From positions 24,278,428-24,342,427 of the forward strand of contig NC_084803.1 in the NCBI RefSeq assembly GCF_963583255.1: 64,000 nt of DNA, given 5' to 3'. This stretch comes from Pyrus communis. Its lineage: Eukaryota; Streptophyta; Magnoliopsida; Rosales; Rosaceae. Below, piece by piece: positions 48,652 to 59,792 of the stretch; position 1 is the first letter of the stretch, and the number at the start of each line of letters is the position of its first letter. The notes beneath the pieces are model-generated. The model worked only from the letters and a program-made list of their open reading frames with translations, did not search any database and was not told the DNA's origin. A program made the translations under genes and the position numbers.

Positions 48652-48916
48652 TGTTGTAGCCTATTTTATCTGACAACGTTAGAGAGGGCCAGTCGCAAGG
48701 GTAGAGAGAGAGGAGAGATGTGTTGGTAGAATCGTAGGGGAATTGTGTGTTGAGGATATGTTATCCCTCCTACGTAGTGCCTTTATTTATAGTAGTAAAA
48801 GCAAAGAAGAAATCCTTCATCCCCGAGGAATACAAGTCCATATAGGAAAGAATAACTAGAATCAAATATAATCTAGGATTTACACAATCATACTTAAACT
48901 AGAAAAGTTCATAACA
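48652..48916 (-). repeat. 5' LTR of the Copia element
   Basis: 265 bp, nearly 90 percent identical by eye to 39253-39516, with the primer-site-like CGTTATCAGCACG next to it on the internal side. Confidence 0.9.
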
Positions 48917-49766
48917 ATGCTGAATATATTCATTTTTAATTGCATCATAAATAGATAGAGCAATATAACAACTATCTTTGTATCCTTTAATTAGATTGTC
49001 CATAAGATGTACATTCCTTTGCATGTACTCTAATGAAATCAATCACAATTGAGCATGTAACCTTTGCAAATTCGAAATGACATGTATGGTGTTTTTACAA
49101 TCCCCAAGTTGAGCAATGAAAGGAAAACATTGTTCTTATCGAGACCCTAATTAATCATGCATAACATTATATAATTAGATTCATAAATAAAAGACAAAAT
49201 ATAATTCAGAATAAATATTCTCATAAGAAATTGGCAAAAAATAAAGAAGAAATAGCTTGATTTTACCTCAAACCATTTTTATCTGATTAATTTCCGAAAC
49301 CCCATATTCCAACAAGAAGCAACTTGCTCAATGCCACAATATTATGCAGATGATGCATTACTGTAGTGATGAAAGGAAATCATATTTATACACTCTGGTG
49401 CGGGTTCGATCTTTACAAATCCCTTTCCTTTCTAATAACCAACAATTTACCACACCAATGCTATCGTTTGGTAAAAAAAGAAAAATGCCAAAATATTATG
49501 TACTAATTCCCTATACACATTATTGGTGTTGTGATCACGAATGAGAAATCAAAAGAACACAATTGAAACAAGTTATTCTGTCAGGAAGCTAGTGAGTACT
49601 GCTATTCCAAAATCATATATCACCTGGTCATGCATATACTACTTTGACAAAAAAATAAGAACATACAAAAAAATATACAAATGGACAAGAAAAAATAGAG
49701 AAAAACCTTTTATGCGAGAGTCTTCTACGAGTGTGTGTACTTCAACTCTTAATGAAAGCACCAATT
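48917..49766. other. Intergenic; end includes a Gypsy leader fragment
   Basis: The last 100 bases or more read on the minus strand as leader after the LTR at 49767, starting AATTGGTGCTTTCATTAAGAG. No coding frame recognised. Confidence 0.45.
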
Positions 49767-50373
49767 TGTGGATGCAAATATCCGCCTCCTTCTTCTTGGA
49801 CAAAATTTCACCTACCAAACAATTAACACCTTAGGGTCAAGGCCAAGAGCCTCACGCACCCACGATAAATTGGCGGGGGAGGGGGGGTGGGGGGGCTTTG
49901 GCCGAAGAACCTCGGATGCCAAAGTTAGAATTTATAGAGAAAAGTGTTTAGAGAGTTTTTGGAGTTTTGCAAGAGTGTGGACTTAGGTTTTTAGAGGAAA
50001 TGAGGTTGAATATATAGTGCATGGCCAGTCCCCCTCTTGAGAAAAGGTGGCCGGCCCTTTGGGGTATTTTTGTGTGAAATGGGTGATTTAATTGGTAATT
50101 AATGGATTAATTAGGAATAAATCCATTAATTAACCAATTAACTCAATTTATATGGAATGTTTTGAAGGTTATGAAATAATTACCTTGTGGAAAATATAGG
50201 ATGAGGATGGATGAAATAACTTTGAATTTGTTACCTATTTTGGGTACTTTTGACTTGATTGTGGGATGTTTGTCCACCGCTCGCGCATAGGAATTTTGGT
50301 GCTCCTTAAGGGTAATTTTGTCATTTTTGCCCAAAAATCCACGTGTTGCCTCTTAATTATTTTTGGCTCTACA
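49767..50373 (-). repeat. Gypsy-type LTR with adjoining primer site
   Basis: Plus strand TGTGGATGCAAA...GGCTCTACA (607 bp, TG...CA). On the minus strand its end is followed by TTGGTGCTTTCATTAAGAG, nearly the same phrase as beside the Gypsy LTR at 57258. A minus-strand TATA-like ACTATATATTC lies near 50011-50021. The partner LTR and internal genes are absent. Confidence 0.5.
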
Positions 50374-52299
50374 ATTATAATATAGAGCAATGGTCGTTTA
50401 GGCTAATTTCGTAAGACTTAATCCAAAATAAAGAGTTTAAAGCGGCAAAAAATGGATGTAAATTCTAATAGGTTCTTTATTTTCTTATAAATATAAACTA
50501 GTAGATACATTGTTTCTTGTAAAAACTAATTAAACAACAGTTACATTATTTTCATAATATGCATAATATCATTTGTTAAAAAAAAAAAAAAGATATTAAA
50601 AGGAAATTGGACTAATCCCTAAACCTGTTTAATATAGAGTAATGGTCGTTTAGACTAATTTCGTTAGACTTAATCCAAAATAAAGAGTTTAAAGGGGCAA
50701 AAATGAATGTAAATTCTATTGTAGTTAGTCAAAATGATCATTGCTCCATATGATAACAAGTTCAAGAACTCATACTCGATCACGAATTTTTAGTTCAGTG
50801 GCCAAACCTCAAGTTAAGCAAAGTTCATAAACCATTTCTCCAATTATCTTAAGCCACATTATACTGCTGTCTAGTAATATTTCTCTTTACTTGTAAGTGA
50901 GAAGTCTTATTGTCGTCAAAGGCAAATTCGGACCAAATTATCATAGTTAGCCTATTATAAGGCTTAACTGACTCTCCCACAAAAAAATTAATTTTTAAAA
51001 GCCCAAAAAACATAGTCAAGAGTGAAGTTTTGCATTTCATAACTAGATAGCTGTGAGAGAGTTTTCTCGTTTGAAGATACCTGCGGAACTACGTTCATAT
51101 CCCCGTATAATGCACTCACTTAAAATGTATAGTCAACACTCTCTCTAAATATAGTGACTTTATAGGTCACGAAAAGACAAAACACAAAATTAGGCGCATT
51201 TGTTAAAGAACATAAGCCTAAAAAGAAACAAGTACAAATTTAGGGTTAAATAGAGGACTAGATCAACTGTTATACTAGTTTTGGAACCGAAAATAGAACT
51301 CCCAGTCTTGTTCTCCTGGACCTTGGGAGGTTAAAAAATCGTGGTCACCTATTGTCGGGGACGGATTCACCTTCAGGTAATGTGGATCGGTTGACCCTCC
51401 CAAGCTCAGAAATTTTCTATGGAAGAACTAGGTGTTGCCTTTTGGAAATTTGAGATACTCTTGAAAACTGCTCTCCAACTACTCGACGAATTGCCTGTAT
51501 GGACACTGGGTTGAGTAGATGCTAGTCTCGTACTTTTATATGCATTGTTATGAGCATTTGTCGGTAAGCTCACTCGGTGTACATTAGCATATGCCGACAT
51601 GCTCACTCAAAAACCATTGACATTAGTTGACATGCTCGTTTGGAAGTTGTTGGCATTTGTCGACATGCATGGAATATGACTTGATAAATGAGCCCGGGCC
51701 TACCAGGGCTCAATGAAATGCCAATTTTCATGTGATTCCGTTCAAAAAGTTCTACACGCTGCTCGTGCTAGTCTTACTGAGTCCCCAAAATAATATTTTT
51801 TGAATCTGCCACTGCCTACTGTTCGATAACAATTATGATCATTTAACATTTATTGTTACTTTCTCTTCACAGGTAAATTAAAACCGAACAATGAGTGACC
51901 ATGATTTCCTTAAAGCTTGGACTTCAGAAGAATTGGACCCATGCAACTCCGGTATAGTTTAGACTTCAGATCATTGCTACAATTTTGCCGTGTTTCATTT
52001 CTTGATATGCAACTCCATGAAAACACATTTGTTACTGAGTCTCATTGTGACCAACAAAACAAGGATGGTAGCCTTGCAAATATACCCTAAAAATACGCAT
52101 TTATTCAAATTATTAGAAAATCCAGCAGGAGATTACCAAAAAAAAAAGAAAAAAAAGAAAAAAAGAAAATTAATCTCAACAGAGAAATTAACAAGAAATC
52201 TCTCATTAAAAAAATTATTACATCCATAATACATACAAAAGCACTACAACAAATGAAATAAAGCAAAAGATGTAATCCACCTTACCATCATTATCTCAG
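50374..52299. other. Intergenic, repeats and SINE, downstream of the zinc-finger gene
   Basis: Contains a direct duplication of about 92 bp (50384-50475 and 50632-50725), a SINE at 50860-50995, imperfect GACATGCTC-type repeats at 51590-51670, and an A/G tract at 52138-52168. No gene recognised. Confidence 0.5.
50860..50995 (+). mobile_element. tRNA-derived SINE, family 1 (copy 3)
   Basis: Diverged member: CTGTCTAGTAATATTTCTCTT, then TTACTTGTAAGTGAGAAGTC, then CGTCAAAGGCAAATTCGGACC, in the same order as 30861-31010. Confidence 0.5.
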
Positions 52300-53379
52300 T
52301 TACAAATCAGTCAACATATCCTCCAAAAAATAGTCATCTATCGAACCGAACCCATTAAGCAATTCATCAGAAAACTCAATATCCTCGTAAATATTGGAAC
52401 TCGAATTCAACTCCCTTCCCTTCGACGACGTCGTCATGCCCTCCTCCTCCTCCTCTTCTTCCTCCTCCTCATCATCATGCTGCTCCATAGCTGTCACAAC
52501 CTTACTCCCACCACCACTCTTCTCGTCCTCAACCGCCGGCATGTGCCCTTCGAACAACGCCATGTGTCCGAACAGTTTGCTCTTCCTCGAGAAGCTCGTG
52601 CCGCACGTGCACCGCCACCTAGCCTCGCCACAATGCTTCAAGTGGCTCTTCAAATCCGCCACCACCGAGAAGCTTTTCTTATTGCACCTGTTACACGAGT
52701 ACATTTTTGGGCAGTGACTCCTCTTGAAGTGATTCTTCACGCAAATCACCGATTTTAACGGCCGGAACTTCCCGTGCTCCTTGTTCCGGTTGCACCCGAC
52801 GTACGGGCACGAGAACCGGGAATTCCTGCTCGATTGGGCCGGGGTCTTATCCGGTTTGGCCAACGCCTCGGGGGTCTTGAACCGGTTCCCGTGAGCCCGC
52901 ATGTGCATTCTCAAATTCGCGTCTCGCTTGAACCCTTTCCCGCAAATCTCGCAGTAATGGATGTGCTCCGCCAGCAGCTCCATCGCGTCCACCTCCACGA
53001 TCTCACCTCCGTCTGCGTCATCCTTACCGCTGTCGTTCTCTTTTACCTCTTTCTTGACCTCGGGAACCTCGATTTGAGCGGCAGGTGTTCGGGTCGGGTC
53101 GGAATAGGGTATCGGGTTCTGAGAGAGAGCCAACAGAGCGGCGCCGTTTGAGATGATTTCGTGGATGGCGGAGGCGATGCCGGCGGATACCATATCCATC
53201 TGGTCGTTGCTGACTAGAGCGTTGGCGTGGATTGAATCAGTGAGGAAGTACTGCAGGGAATCCATTCTTGTTCGGACCATCGAGAGATTCCGGAGCGGGA
53301 CTGCCTGGTCCGTGTCCTCATTCAAAGACTCGACGGAGCTCTCCGGCGGAGTATGAAAAGGTTGACGCGGAAACGACAT
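52300..53379 (-). CDS. STOP1/STOP2-type C2H2 zinc-finger transcription factor
   Basis: Single uninterrupted frame of 359 residues, close to Arabidopsis STOP2 in length and shorter than STOP1. Four zinc fingers: CEICGKGF..MHMRAH (143-163), the long CPYVGC..HFKRSHC finger (191-223), CNRCNKKSFS..HLKHC (229-250, CCHC-like) and CTCGTSFSRKS..FEGH (257-279). This spacing is diagnostic of the SENSITIVE TO PROTON RHIZOTOXICITY family (ART1 in rice), nuclear activators of acid and aluminium tolerance genes such as organic-acid transporters. The N-terminal 140 residues hold a predicted helical region (about 36-90). A run of ten glutamates (304-313) and an acidic C-terminus (YEDIEFSDEL..DYFLEDMLTDL) look like an activation region. 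The start at 53379 is the first ATG of the frame and fits family N-termini. No break is visible, so the gene looks functional. Confidence 0.93.
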   Translation of the reverse strand: MSFPRQPFHTPPESSVESLNEDTDQAVPLRNLSMVRTRMDSLQYFLTDSIHANALVSNDQMDMVSAGIASAIHEIISNGAALLALSQNPIPYSDPTRTPAAQIEVPEVKKEVKENDSGKDDADGGEIVEVDAMELLAEHIHYCEICGKGFKRDANLRMHMRAHGNRFKTPEALAKPDKTPAQSSRNSRFSCPYVGCNRNKEHGKFRPLKSVICVKNHFKRSHCPKMYSCNRCNKKSFSVVADLKSHLKHCGEARWRCTCGTSFSRKSKLFGHMALFEGHMPAVEDEKSGGGSKVVTAMEQHDDEEEEEEEEEEGMTTSSKGRELNSSSNIYEDIEFSDELLNGFGSIDDYFLEDMLTDL

Positions 53380-53532
53380 AGTGCGGACACGATCACAATC
53401 TCAACTCTCAAGACTCCATCTCCAAGAGTTTCTTATTGTCAATACTTCGTTGGGGAGTGCTGCGAAGCACGAGCAGAAATCAGCACAAAGATGGGGGCCA
53501 CCGAACAGGTGGCAAAGGTGGGGCCTCACGGA

Positions 53533-53541
53533 ACACGTGGC
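53533..53541. promoter_or_regulatory. G-box/ABRE-like ACACGTGGC upstream of the STOP-like gene
   Basis: About 155 bp upstream of the ATG at 53379. Such motifs bind bZIP and bHLH factors in plants; activity here is inference. Confidence 0.4.
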
Positions 53542-55028
53542 AAAGGTCGGTCATGTGGAGCCGTTGAATGAGGCGGAGAAATGTGGTATTGTTTGTTCGG
53601 GGTGCTTCGGTTAAAGTCTCTACTTTGTAGTATAAAATAGGTGGTGGAAGCTAAGAAGCTTCGTTTTCAGTATTATATGTTATAAGCCCATTGCATCAGG
53701 TGAAGTGCTTTATTGGCCAAGACACATACAAACCCTCTCGATTCTGGAAGCTTTCCATACCAGGTGCTTCATAATTCGAGGGACGCCTTAAAAAAAGAAA
53801 ACTTTCTTTGAAGTGTATAATAACATGAAATGTTTTCTTCTGTATTTTAAGTACATTAAAAAATTTCTTGAAGATAACCTCGAGGGTTTTTTTTAGCAAA
53901 AGTAAAATCAAAAGTTAAATTTAAACTTTAAATATAATGGAATAGACACAATATCTTACTCAATTAACATAATCCACTTATACATAGATAACGTGAATCC
54001 TTGCATGAATGATGAATGTGCATATCGTATCATGTTTTTACTTTTTTAAATTATGAGCTACTTAACAACAAAACAGTGAACCATTCTTTTGAATCATGTG
54101 ATATGCCATGTTGTAAACACGTTTAACCGTCGGATGTGGTACTCCAGAATTTTTTAGTGTTTTTTTAACATGGCATCAACATGCCAATGGTGTTCTTCAA
54201 TTGGATCCTGAAGAAGCAGGCTCGTATCTCAGTACATTATTTTTCTTAAAATATACTTATATTTGTCATTATTGATAGTAAATTATACAAGAATAGTACT
54301 ATTCACACATCTATTTTTATTTCTTACACACTTTTTTTTTTGTTTTCAATTTTCAAGTTGAATGAATTAAAAAAAATCAATAGCTAGAATTTAATAAAAA
54401 TGTGTAGATGGTGTACTAATATTTTACTCCAACAATAGGGCAAGAAGCACACCAACCAATGAGGGGAAATGGAAAAAGTTATGCACACTTAATCAAATTT
54501 GAAGGCAATAATGTAGGACGATATTGCTTACCAGTTTTCAGCGACACTCCCAAGTTCCAAAGACACGGTGGTCGATGATTCCACCTACAAAAACTATCTA
54601 ATTTTTAGAAGGAATATTTTATTGAACCAATATGACCTCACTTTGCACTTACACTTATATTATTTTTACATATTAATTTTAAGAGAGCATAAAGTAATAG
54701 CCTACGAAAAATTACATTATTAGTTCAGTTAAAAAAAATTGTCATCCTAAAATACTAAATAAAAAGACAATAATAAGAAAAATCAATATTATTATCATTA
54801 ACGAAAACGTTTTATCCCTAATTTTTAAACGAGTTTTTGTTCATCAATTTGAATGGTTTCTTAAAAAAATATTGGATTGAATTAACTCTTTCATGCTCGA
54901 CAAGTGACTAAAAATAGGTTATTATGATTTCGAATAAGCCGTTATAGTGAAATTAGTAGACACACACTGCTTTTAGGAATTCCTAGAAGATTCATTCGTT
55001 CTTTTACATCTAATAGATGGTTAGAACT
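53542..55028. other. Promoter-side intergenic sequence
   Basis: Contains the second member of the AGAATAGT..CTATTCACACA repeat (54289-54425). Otherwise AT-rich with no gene. Confidence 0.5.
54289..54425. repeat. MITE-like repeat, family of 31063-31215
   Basis: Starts AGAATAGTACTATTCACACA and ends near GTGTAGATGGTGTA, the same order as the first copy. Confidence 0.45.
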
Positions 55029-57257
55029 TCATTTCGGTTCGAACCCTACTAAGAGGTCCACTAGTGATGAACAATTGTTGATGAAAGAACAAGATGTTCT
55101 TTTTGTCCCTTCCAAGTCCTCTCTATTGATTGGTTTGGACATCAATAAGGGTTTAGAGAGGCATTCCTTGAGCTTTGGGAAGTCATTTTCGCATTCGTCG
55201 GTCCAAAGCAAGCGCTTGTTTTTCTTTATCGGCATAAAGAATGGCTTGCACTTGTCTGTGGATTGCGAAAGGAATTTGCTGAGGGCTGCCACTCGTCTTG
55301 TCAGGCTTTGTATTTCCTTCATAATTCTGGGCAACTTTACTCCATAATGGCTTTTATTTGATTTGGGTTAGCCTCAATTCCATACTTGATAACCAGACAT
55401 CTTAAGAACTGGCCCGATGCTACTTCAAATGTGCACTTTTCCAAGTTTAGCTTCATTTTGTACTTCTGGAGTAGACCAAACGACTCTTGGAGGTGTACTA
55501 TGTGATCCTTCTTCTATGTGCTTTTGACAACCATGTCGTCCAAGTAAAATTCCATCATGCCCTTGATATTTTCCTTAAAGATTTGATTGGCAAGTCGTTG
55601 GTTTATTGCCACTGCATTAAGTCCAAAAGGTATAACCTTGAAGCAATTGTCCTTGGGTCGATAAGGAAGGATGTTGCCTCCATGTCTGGCTCATACATTT
55701 TTATCTAGTTGTATCCGAAGTAAGTGTCCATGAAGCTCAGCAGCTCTTCCTAAACTACCATTGAATCTACCAGTAGGTTGATCTGTGGGAATGAGTATGG
55801 TTCATTTGGGCAAGCTTTATTCAAATTTGTAAAGTCTACACTTACCCTTCACTTTTCATTCTTCTTTTGGACCAACACCACATTCGCTAGCCAGTCTGGA
55901 TGGTGTACTTCGAGATGAACAAAGCATATTTGAGTTTGTCGATCTCTGCTCCTATGATTTTCTTCATTTAGCTCTGTGGTTGCGTTTGTGCTAGGTAAGT
56001 GGTCTAGCAATTGGGTCTAGGTGAAAATGGTGGCAGATCACAGAGGGATTGATTCTTGGCATGTCTTTTACTGACCATGCAAACATGTCTTTGTTAGCCC
56101 GCAGTAAGTTGGTGAACAATTTTTTCTCTCTATCAGTTAGCTTCGAACCATTCCTCATTTTTCACTCTGATTTGTCAGGTCGAGGCTGATATACAGTGCA
56201 TCTTCGTCCGCCATTGACTCCGACATGCTGTCGTCTTAGGGGTCAAGATCTAAGTTGAATTCTTTGTAGCTCATTTGCTGACCCTTGGACTATGGTTGCT
56301 ATGCTGATTAGTTCATGAAGACATTTGAGCTTCGTTCTCCATTATGGATCATGTTCATACTCTCAACAATAGCATAACAGTGTGCCATTCCCTTACTCTA
56401 CTTGGAGTAAGGTAGTGAAGTAACTGTGCTAGATGGAACAATCTTCATCTTATACAACCAATTTCAACAGATGATGGTGTTGTGGGAGTTAAAGAATCCA
56501 TCACATGAAAGGGTCATTTTTCCTTTGTTAACGATGTCAACAATCCCCATCTTTGCAGCGGTATCCTTGAAGAGTACACTAATTTTTGAGCCATTTTCAA
56601 CCAAGATGCGACTTACTAGGGCGTTAGGGATTTGTATTTCGACAACAAAGGCGTCATCATGGGGCAAGTGGACATCTTCCAAATCCCAATATGAGAATGG
56701 TAGGATATTGGAATCTATGGCTAGTGGTTTGTTAATGGAGGCCACCGTTCTTGGTTTCTTACAAGCTGCTCATCTTTCTTTCCAAGTGTTTCCCAGGTAT
56801 TCTTACTTACCGTATGTAATTCACTCCATAAAACATTCATTCCCCTTGAGACTGGACATGGTGAGACCCAGAAGCCTTCTAGATTTCTTACGATGCTGTT
56901 TAGGGTTAGGATGTTGAGGCGATTATTCAGAAGTCAGATCAATTACTTCTATTATTCGGGTAGCCAATTCTTTGAATTGGGAAATAGTTTCCTTTAGATC
57001 TTTGACATGTGCCTTCATGTCGACAAGTCTAATGGATTTTGTTACCAACGGGCTTTGCCGAACACTTTTAAGAGACAGACAGATTTCCATGACGTCTTTC
57101 CACATCTCATCTATTGCAATGACTCCATCATATTCTTAGTGGATATTGCCTTAGAGGACGGAAAAACCAATATTGTTAATCGAACTCTCAGACATGTAGG
57201 TTAGCAAAGTGATTTGGCTGAGAGGAATAAGAGTCTACTCTCAATGAAAGCACCAAT
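55029..57257 (-). pseudogene. Ty3/Gypsy pol fragment
   Basis: From the right on the minus strand: primer site ATTGGTGCTTTCATTGAGAG (about 57237-57256); a gag-like scrap (56923-57105); a retropepsin region (56464-56745) with VHLPHDDAFVV and then VENGS where the family has the catalytic IDNGS; reverse transcriptase (about 55340-56020) with FGLNAV..INQRLANQIF and an intact YLDD box (about 55533-55544); and the RNase H connection (55029-55334) with [17 protein letters not shown] and [11 protein letters not shown]. Frames are broken in several places, integrase and the 3' LTR are missing, and the protease aspartate is changed to glutamate, so it is inactive. Confidence 0.85.
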
Positions 57258-57687
57258 TGTTGGAACTAAATTCGCGCACTGCTGTGAGTAGTGGTTGTGC
57301 ACAAACTCGAGCAATTTGCAAAATAGTAAACAAATGCGAACAAACCCAAGACCAAAGAATGTGTGTGTTGGCCAAAGGCTCTTCGACGGCCAAGTTAGTG
57401 AATGATTTTAGACTCAAGTAATGAGTAAGCGAATTCAAGTGTTTAGATTGCATTACCAAAGATAAACTCTAAATGGGCGTATTTATACTGTGGGAGAGAG
57501 CCATTTTTTTAATAGAATCCTCGTTTTAAGCTAGGAGAATCCTAGAGGATATTTAGAAGTATATATTGCACCCTCTTAGGAGTTGTGATTACTTGTGGCC
57601 CACGCTAATTCCTAGATTGTAGGAACTCCAAGACTTGAAGTATCTGATTCCATATCCGAATCAAAATACGTGTCTTGTAGTACAAGC
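57258..57687 (-). repeat. 5' LTR of the Gypsy fragment
   Basis: Starts TGTTGGAACTAAATT next to the primer site. The outer end is uncertain, probably near GTAGTACA (about 57685). No partner LTR is present, so it cannot be confirmed by comparison. Confidence 0.5.
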
Positions 57688-57691
57688 ATGG

Positions 57692-58260
57692 TTATCCAGC
57701 GACTCCACCTGTTACCCTGGAACAGGGTGATGGTGGCACCGCTGCTCCTTTTGATACAGCTCTGCACGAAGTTGGTGAGTCTATGACTGGACTTTTGAGG
57801 TAACTATATTCGGATCAGCTTTATTCCAACCTTGGAAAATTAAGGTCCCACAAGAGCCTTTAACCGATACCCCATTGGTACCCGAGGTCTGACTTCGGTT
57901 ATTTCCTCTCTTACAGGTAGCCGGACTTGAAAACCTCCTCTGTCCGCAATGGTGTGTGAATTTAGTTTCAACAATGACTGCTTCAAGCCTGGGACAAGTT
58001 CTTGGCTATTAAAACGCAGAGAAATTTTCCATGGGCTCTAAGAGCTTGGTTGTTTTGTGGCAATACTAACCGACCAAACTTCTTCAGAGCTGTGCAATAC
58101 CCTCGTCAATATGTTGGATGAGTTGTTTGATCCCAACAAAAATCAAAGTGAAAAGTGCTTATGTAAAGTACTACATAAAAGCTAGGACTGCCGCTTATGA
58201 AAGCTTGGAGATTGCTAGTGCTACACTATATGGAGAATCGCATGGTTGTAACCTGAATTT
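57692..58260 (+). pseudogene. Coding-like remnant of an unidentified gene
   Basis: Just outside the Gypsy LTR the plus strand is open and codon-like, with ATPPVTLEQGDGG, FDTALHEVGESMTGLL and, after a stop, LYSDQLYSNLGKLRSHKS. A further stretch encodes SSELCNTLVNMLDELFDPN (about 58086-58142). Stops and shifts interrupt it. It could be the flank of a gene hit by the retrotransposon, or a captured fragment. I do not recognise the protein. Confidence 0.3.
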
Positions 58261-59638
58261 CAGCATAAATCCCACCAATCAAAGACCCTTTTTCTTTTAC
58301 GACTCTTTGTCTTTCTCACGGCAAAAGCTAGGGCATAAAATCCCTTTTCTTTTTCTTTCTTTTGTTTTGCACACCGACTTGGGCTAACAAAGACCATTTT
58401 TGAAGGCAATACACTTCTAACGTATGGCAAGAAAACATACTTGCATAAAACCTACCTTAGTTGGAGGATCCAAAACTTCGAAATTACAATCCACCTATCG
58501 AATAGAGCTAGTTTTTAGCCATAATAGAATATAGGGCAAAAATTGTGTGATGATAAGGGTTTGGTTATTAGGTGTGGGTTTGTGGATAAAATTTAGTTTT
58601 ATTATTAATTTCATCTTGTACTTGATGGTAGTTAAAGCAGCTAGCTGAATCTAGTGTGTATTTTGTATCTAAAAAGTGAGATAATATTGTTTTGCTTAAC
58701 TAATAGAACATAAAAATAGGCAAGTGTTCCGTCCCAATTACAAATGACATCAATACAGAGAGCAAAATTAGCACCAAATATGGTAAAAAATATTGTCAAT
58801 GACCAATCCAATCGTCACATTCGTAATAAAAACCAACGCAAGTCTAAAATGTATTGGAGGGAATTGCAAGTGGCCCTTTACCATAGTAGTGGAAAAGAGT
58901 CGAGTCTTTGCATGATAGCGTGGGTTCGAACCCCGTTGGTGACTAATCTAACATCTAATATAACAAAATCTATCATTTGGTTGGAAAAAAGAAAAACCCA
59001 TCAAAATCACAACTACTGGAGAAAACAATAGAGATCAATTGTAACCCCTATTAGGCTTTATTTGATATGTGGCATTATAGTTCCAATAGGGCTGGTGGAC
59101 GTACAATTCCGTAAGTCCATATTGAATTTTGCAATAATAACCATAGGTCGAATGTTTTCACCTTCAAACATGATATTTTAAACTTACAATATAGCTTGAT
59201 TCTACCAAAAATTGTATGGTGTTGTAGAGTATAGAATATTTTAAACTTTTTAATTGTTAGAAATTTACTTTTGTGTTTTCAACCAAAAAAACTAATAATA
59301 AAAAAGTCTAAAATATCCAAAATACCAAATACTTCAAAGTACCATAAAATATTTCATGTTTTACTTACTAACAACCACACAATTAACAAAACTTTTCTTC
59401 ATGAGCATTAAATTCGTTACGCATGGCTGATTACACACATGTTCCTAGTGCTATGTTTTAACAACATAATCCTGCAAAACCATCGTAAACCATTTCGAAA
59501 GAGCCAAACAACACATCGATAATCAATTAATTTGACCTTATGGTCCAGTCCAACCATTAACTCAGCCCCAGTGGGCTTTAATCTGTCATTCGCTCCCAGT
59601 CTCTTGTTCAGTGGGGCTTTAATCTCCCATTGTTTTAT
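58261..59638. other. Intergenic with a SINE
   Basis: Only the family-2 SINE at 58866-58975 was recognised. Confidence 0.5.
58866..58975 (+). mobile_element. tRNA-derived SINE, family 2 (copy 2)
   Basis: Has CATAGTAGTGGAAAAGAGTCG, the box-B-like GGGTTCGAACCCC (58922-58934) and the end phrase CTAATCTAACATCTAATATA. It matches 28105-28240 in order. Confidence 0.65.
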
Positions 59639-59792
59639 AGGAAAACTAATGAAAAAGACTTGAAAATTTGGAGTTTTAATGATAAGGACAAAATAAAGGG
59701 TAAAGTGAATAGTACCAGGATTGACTTTTTAGTGTAAAAATGTGGTTTTTCATTAAAGTGAACAATACCGCGGGCTTTTCGTTAAAATTCCC
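59639..59792. mobile_element. MULE-type MITE, 154 bp
   Basis: Exact 9-bp target duplication TTGTTTTAT (59630-59638, 59793-59801). Ends AGGAAAACTAATGAAAA and, inverted from the right, GGGAATTTTAACGAAAA. I recall this sequence type as very abundant in apple and pear. The 9-bp TSD fits Mutator-like elements. Confidence 0.8.

Larger units (their letters stand above)
39253..48916 (-). mobile_element. Full-length but inactive Ty1/Copia retrotransposon
   Basis: LTRs 39253-39516 and 48652-48916 (TGTTGTAGCC...TTCATAACA), perfect 5-bp target duplication ATGCT (39248-39252, 48917-48921). On the minus strand the 5' LTR is at the right: CGTTATCAGCACG (48639-48651) follows it as primer site, and polypurine AAGGGGGAG (complement of 39517-39525) precedes the 3' LTR. 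Internal order is gag, protease, integrase, reverse transcriptase, RNase H, as in Copia. The LTRs differ at roughly 25 of 264 positions by eye, so the insertion is old. A second element (45044-47394) is nested in the leader. Without it, the element is about 7.3 kb. Confidence 0.92.

Noticed and set aside
52394..53571. Long plus-strand frames opposite the zinc-finger gene
   Set aside because: They are antisense shadows of a GC-richer coding exon; the minus frame has complete zinc-finger motifs.
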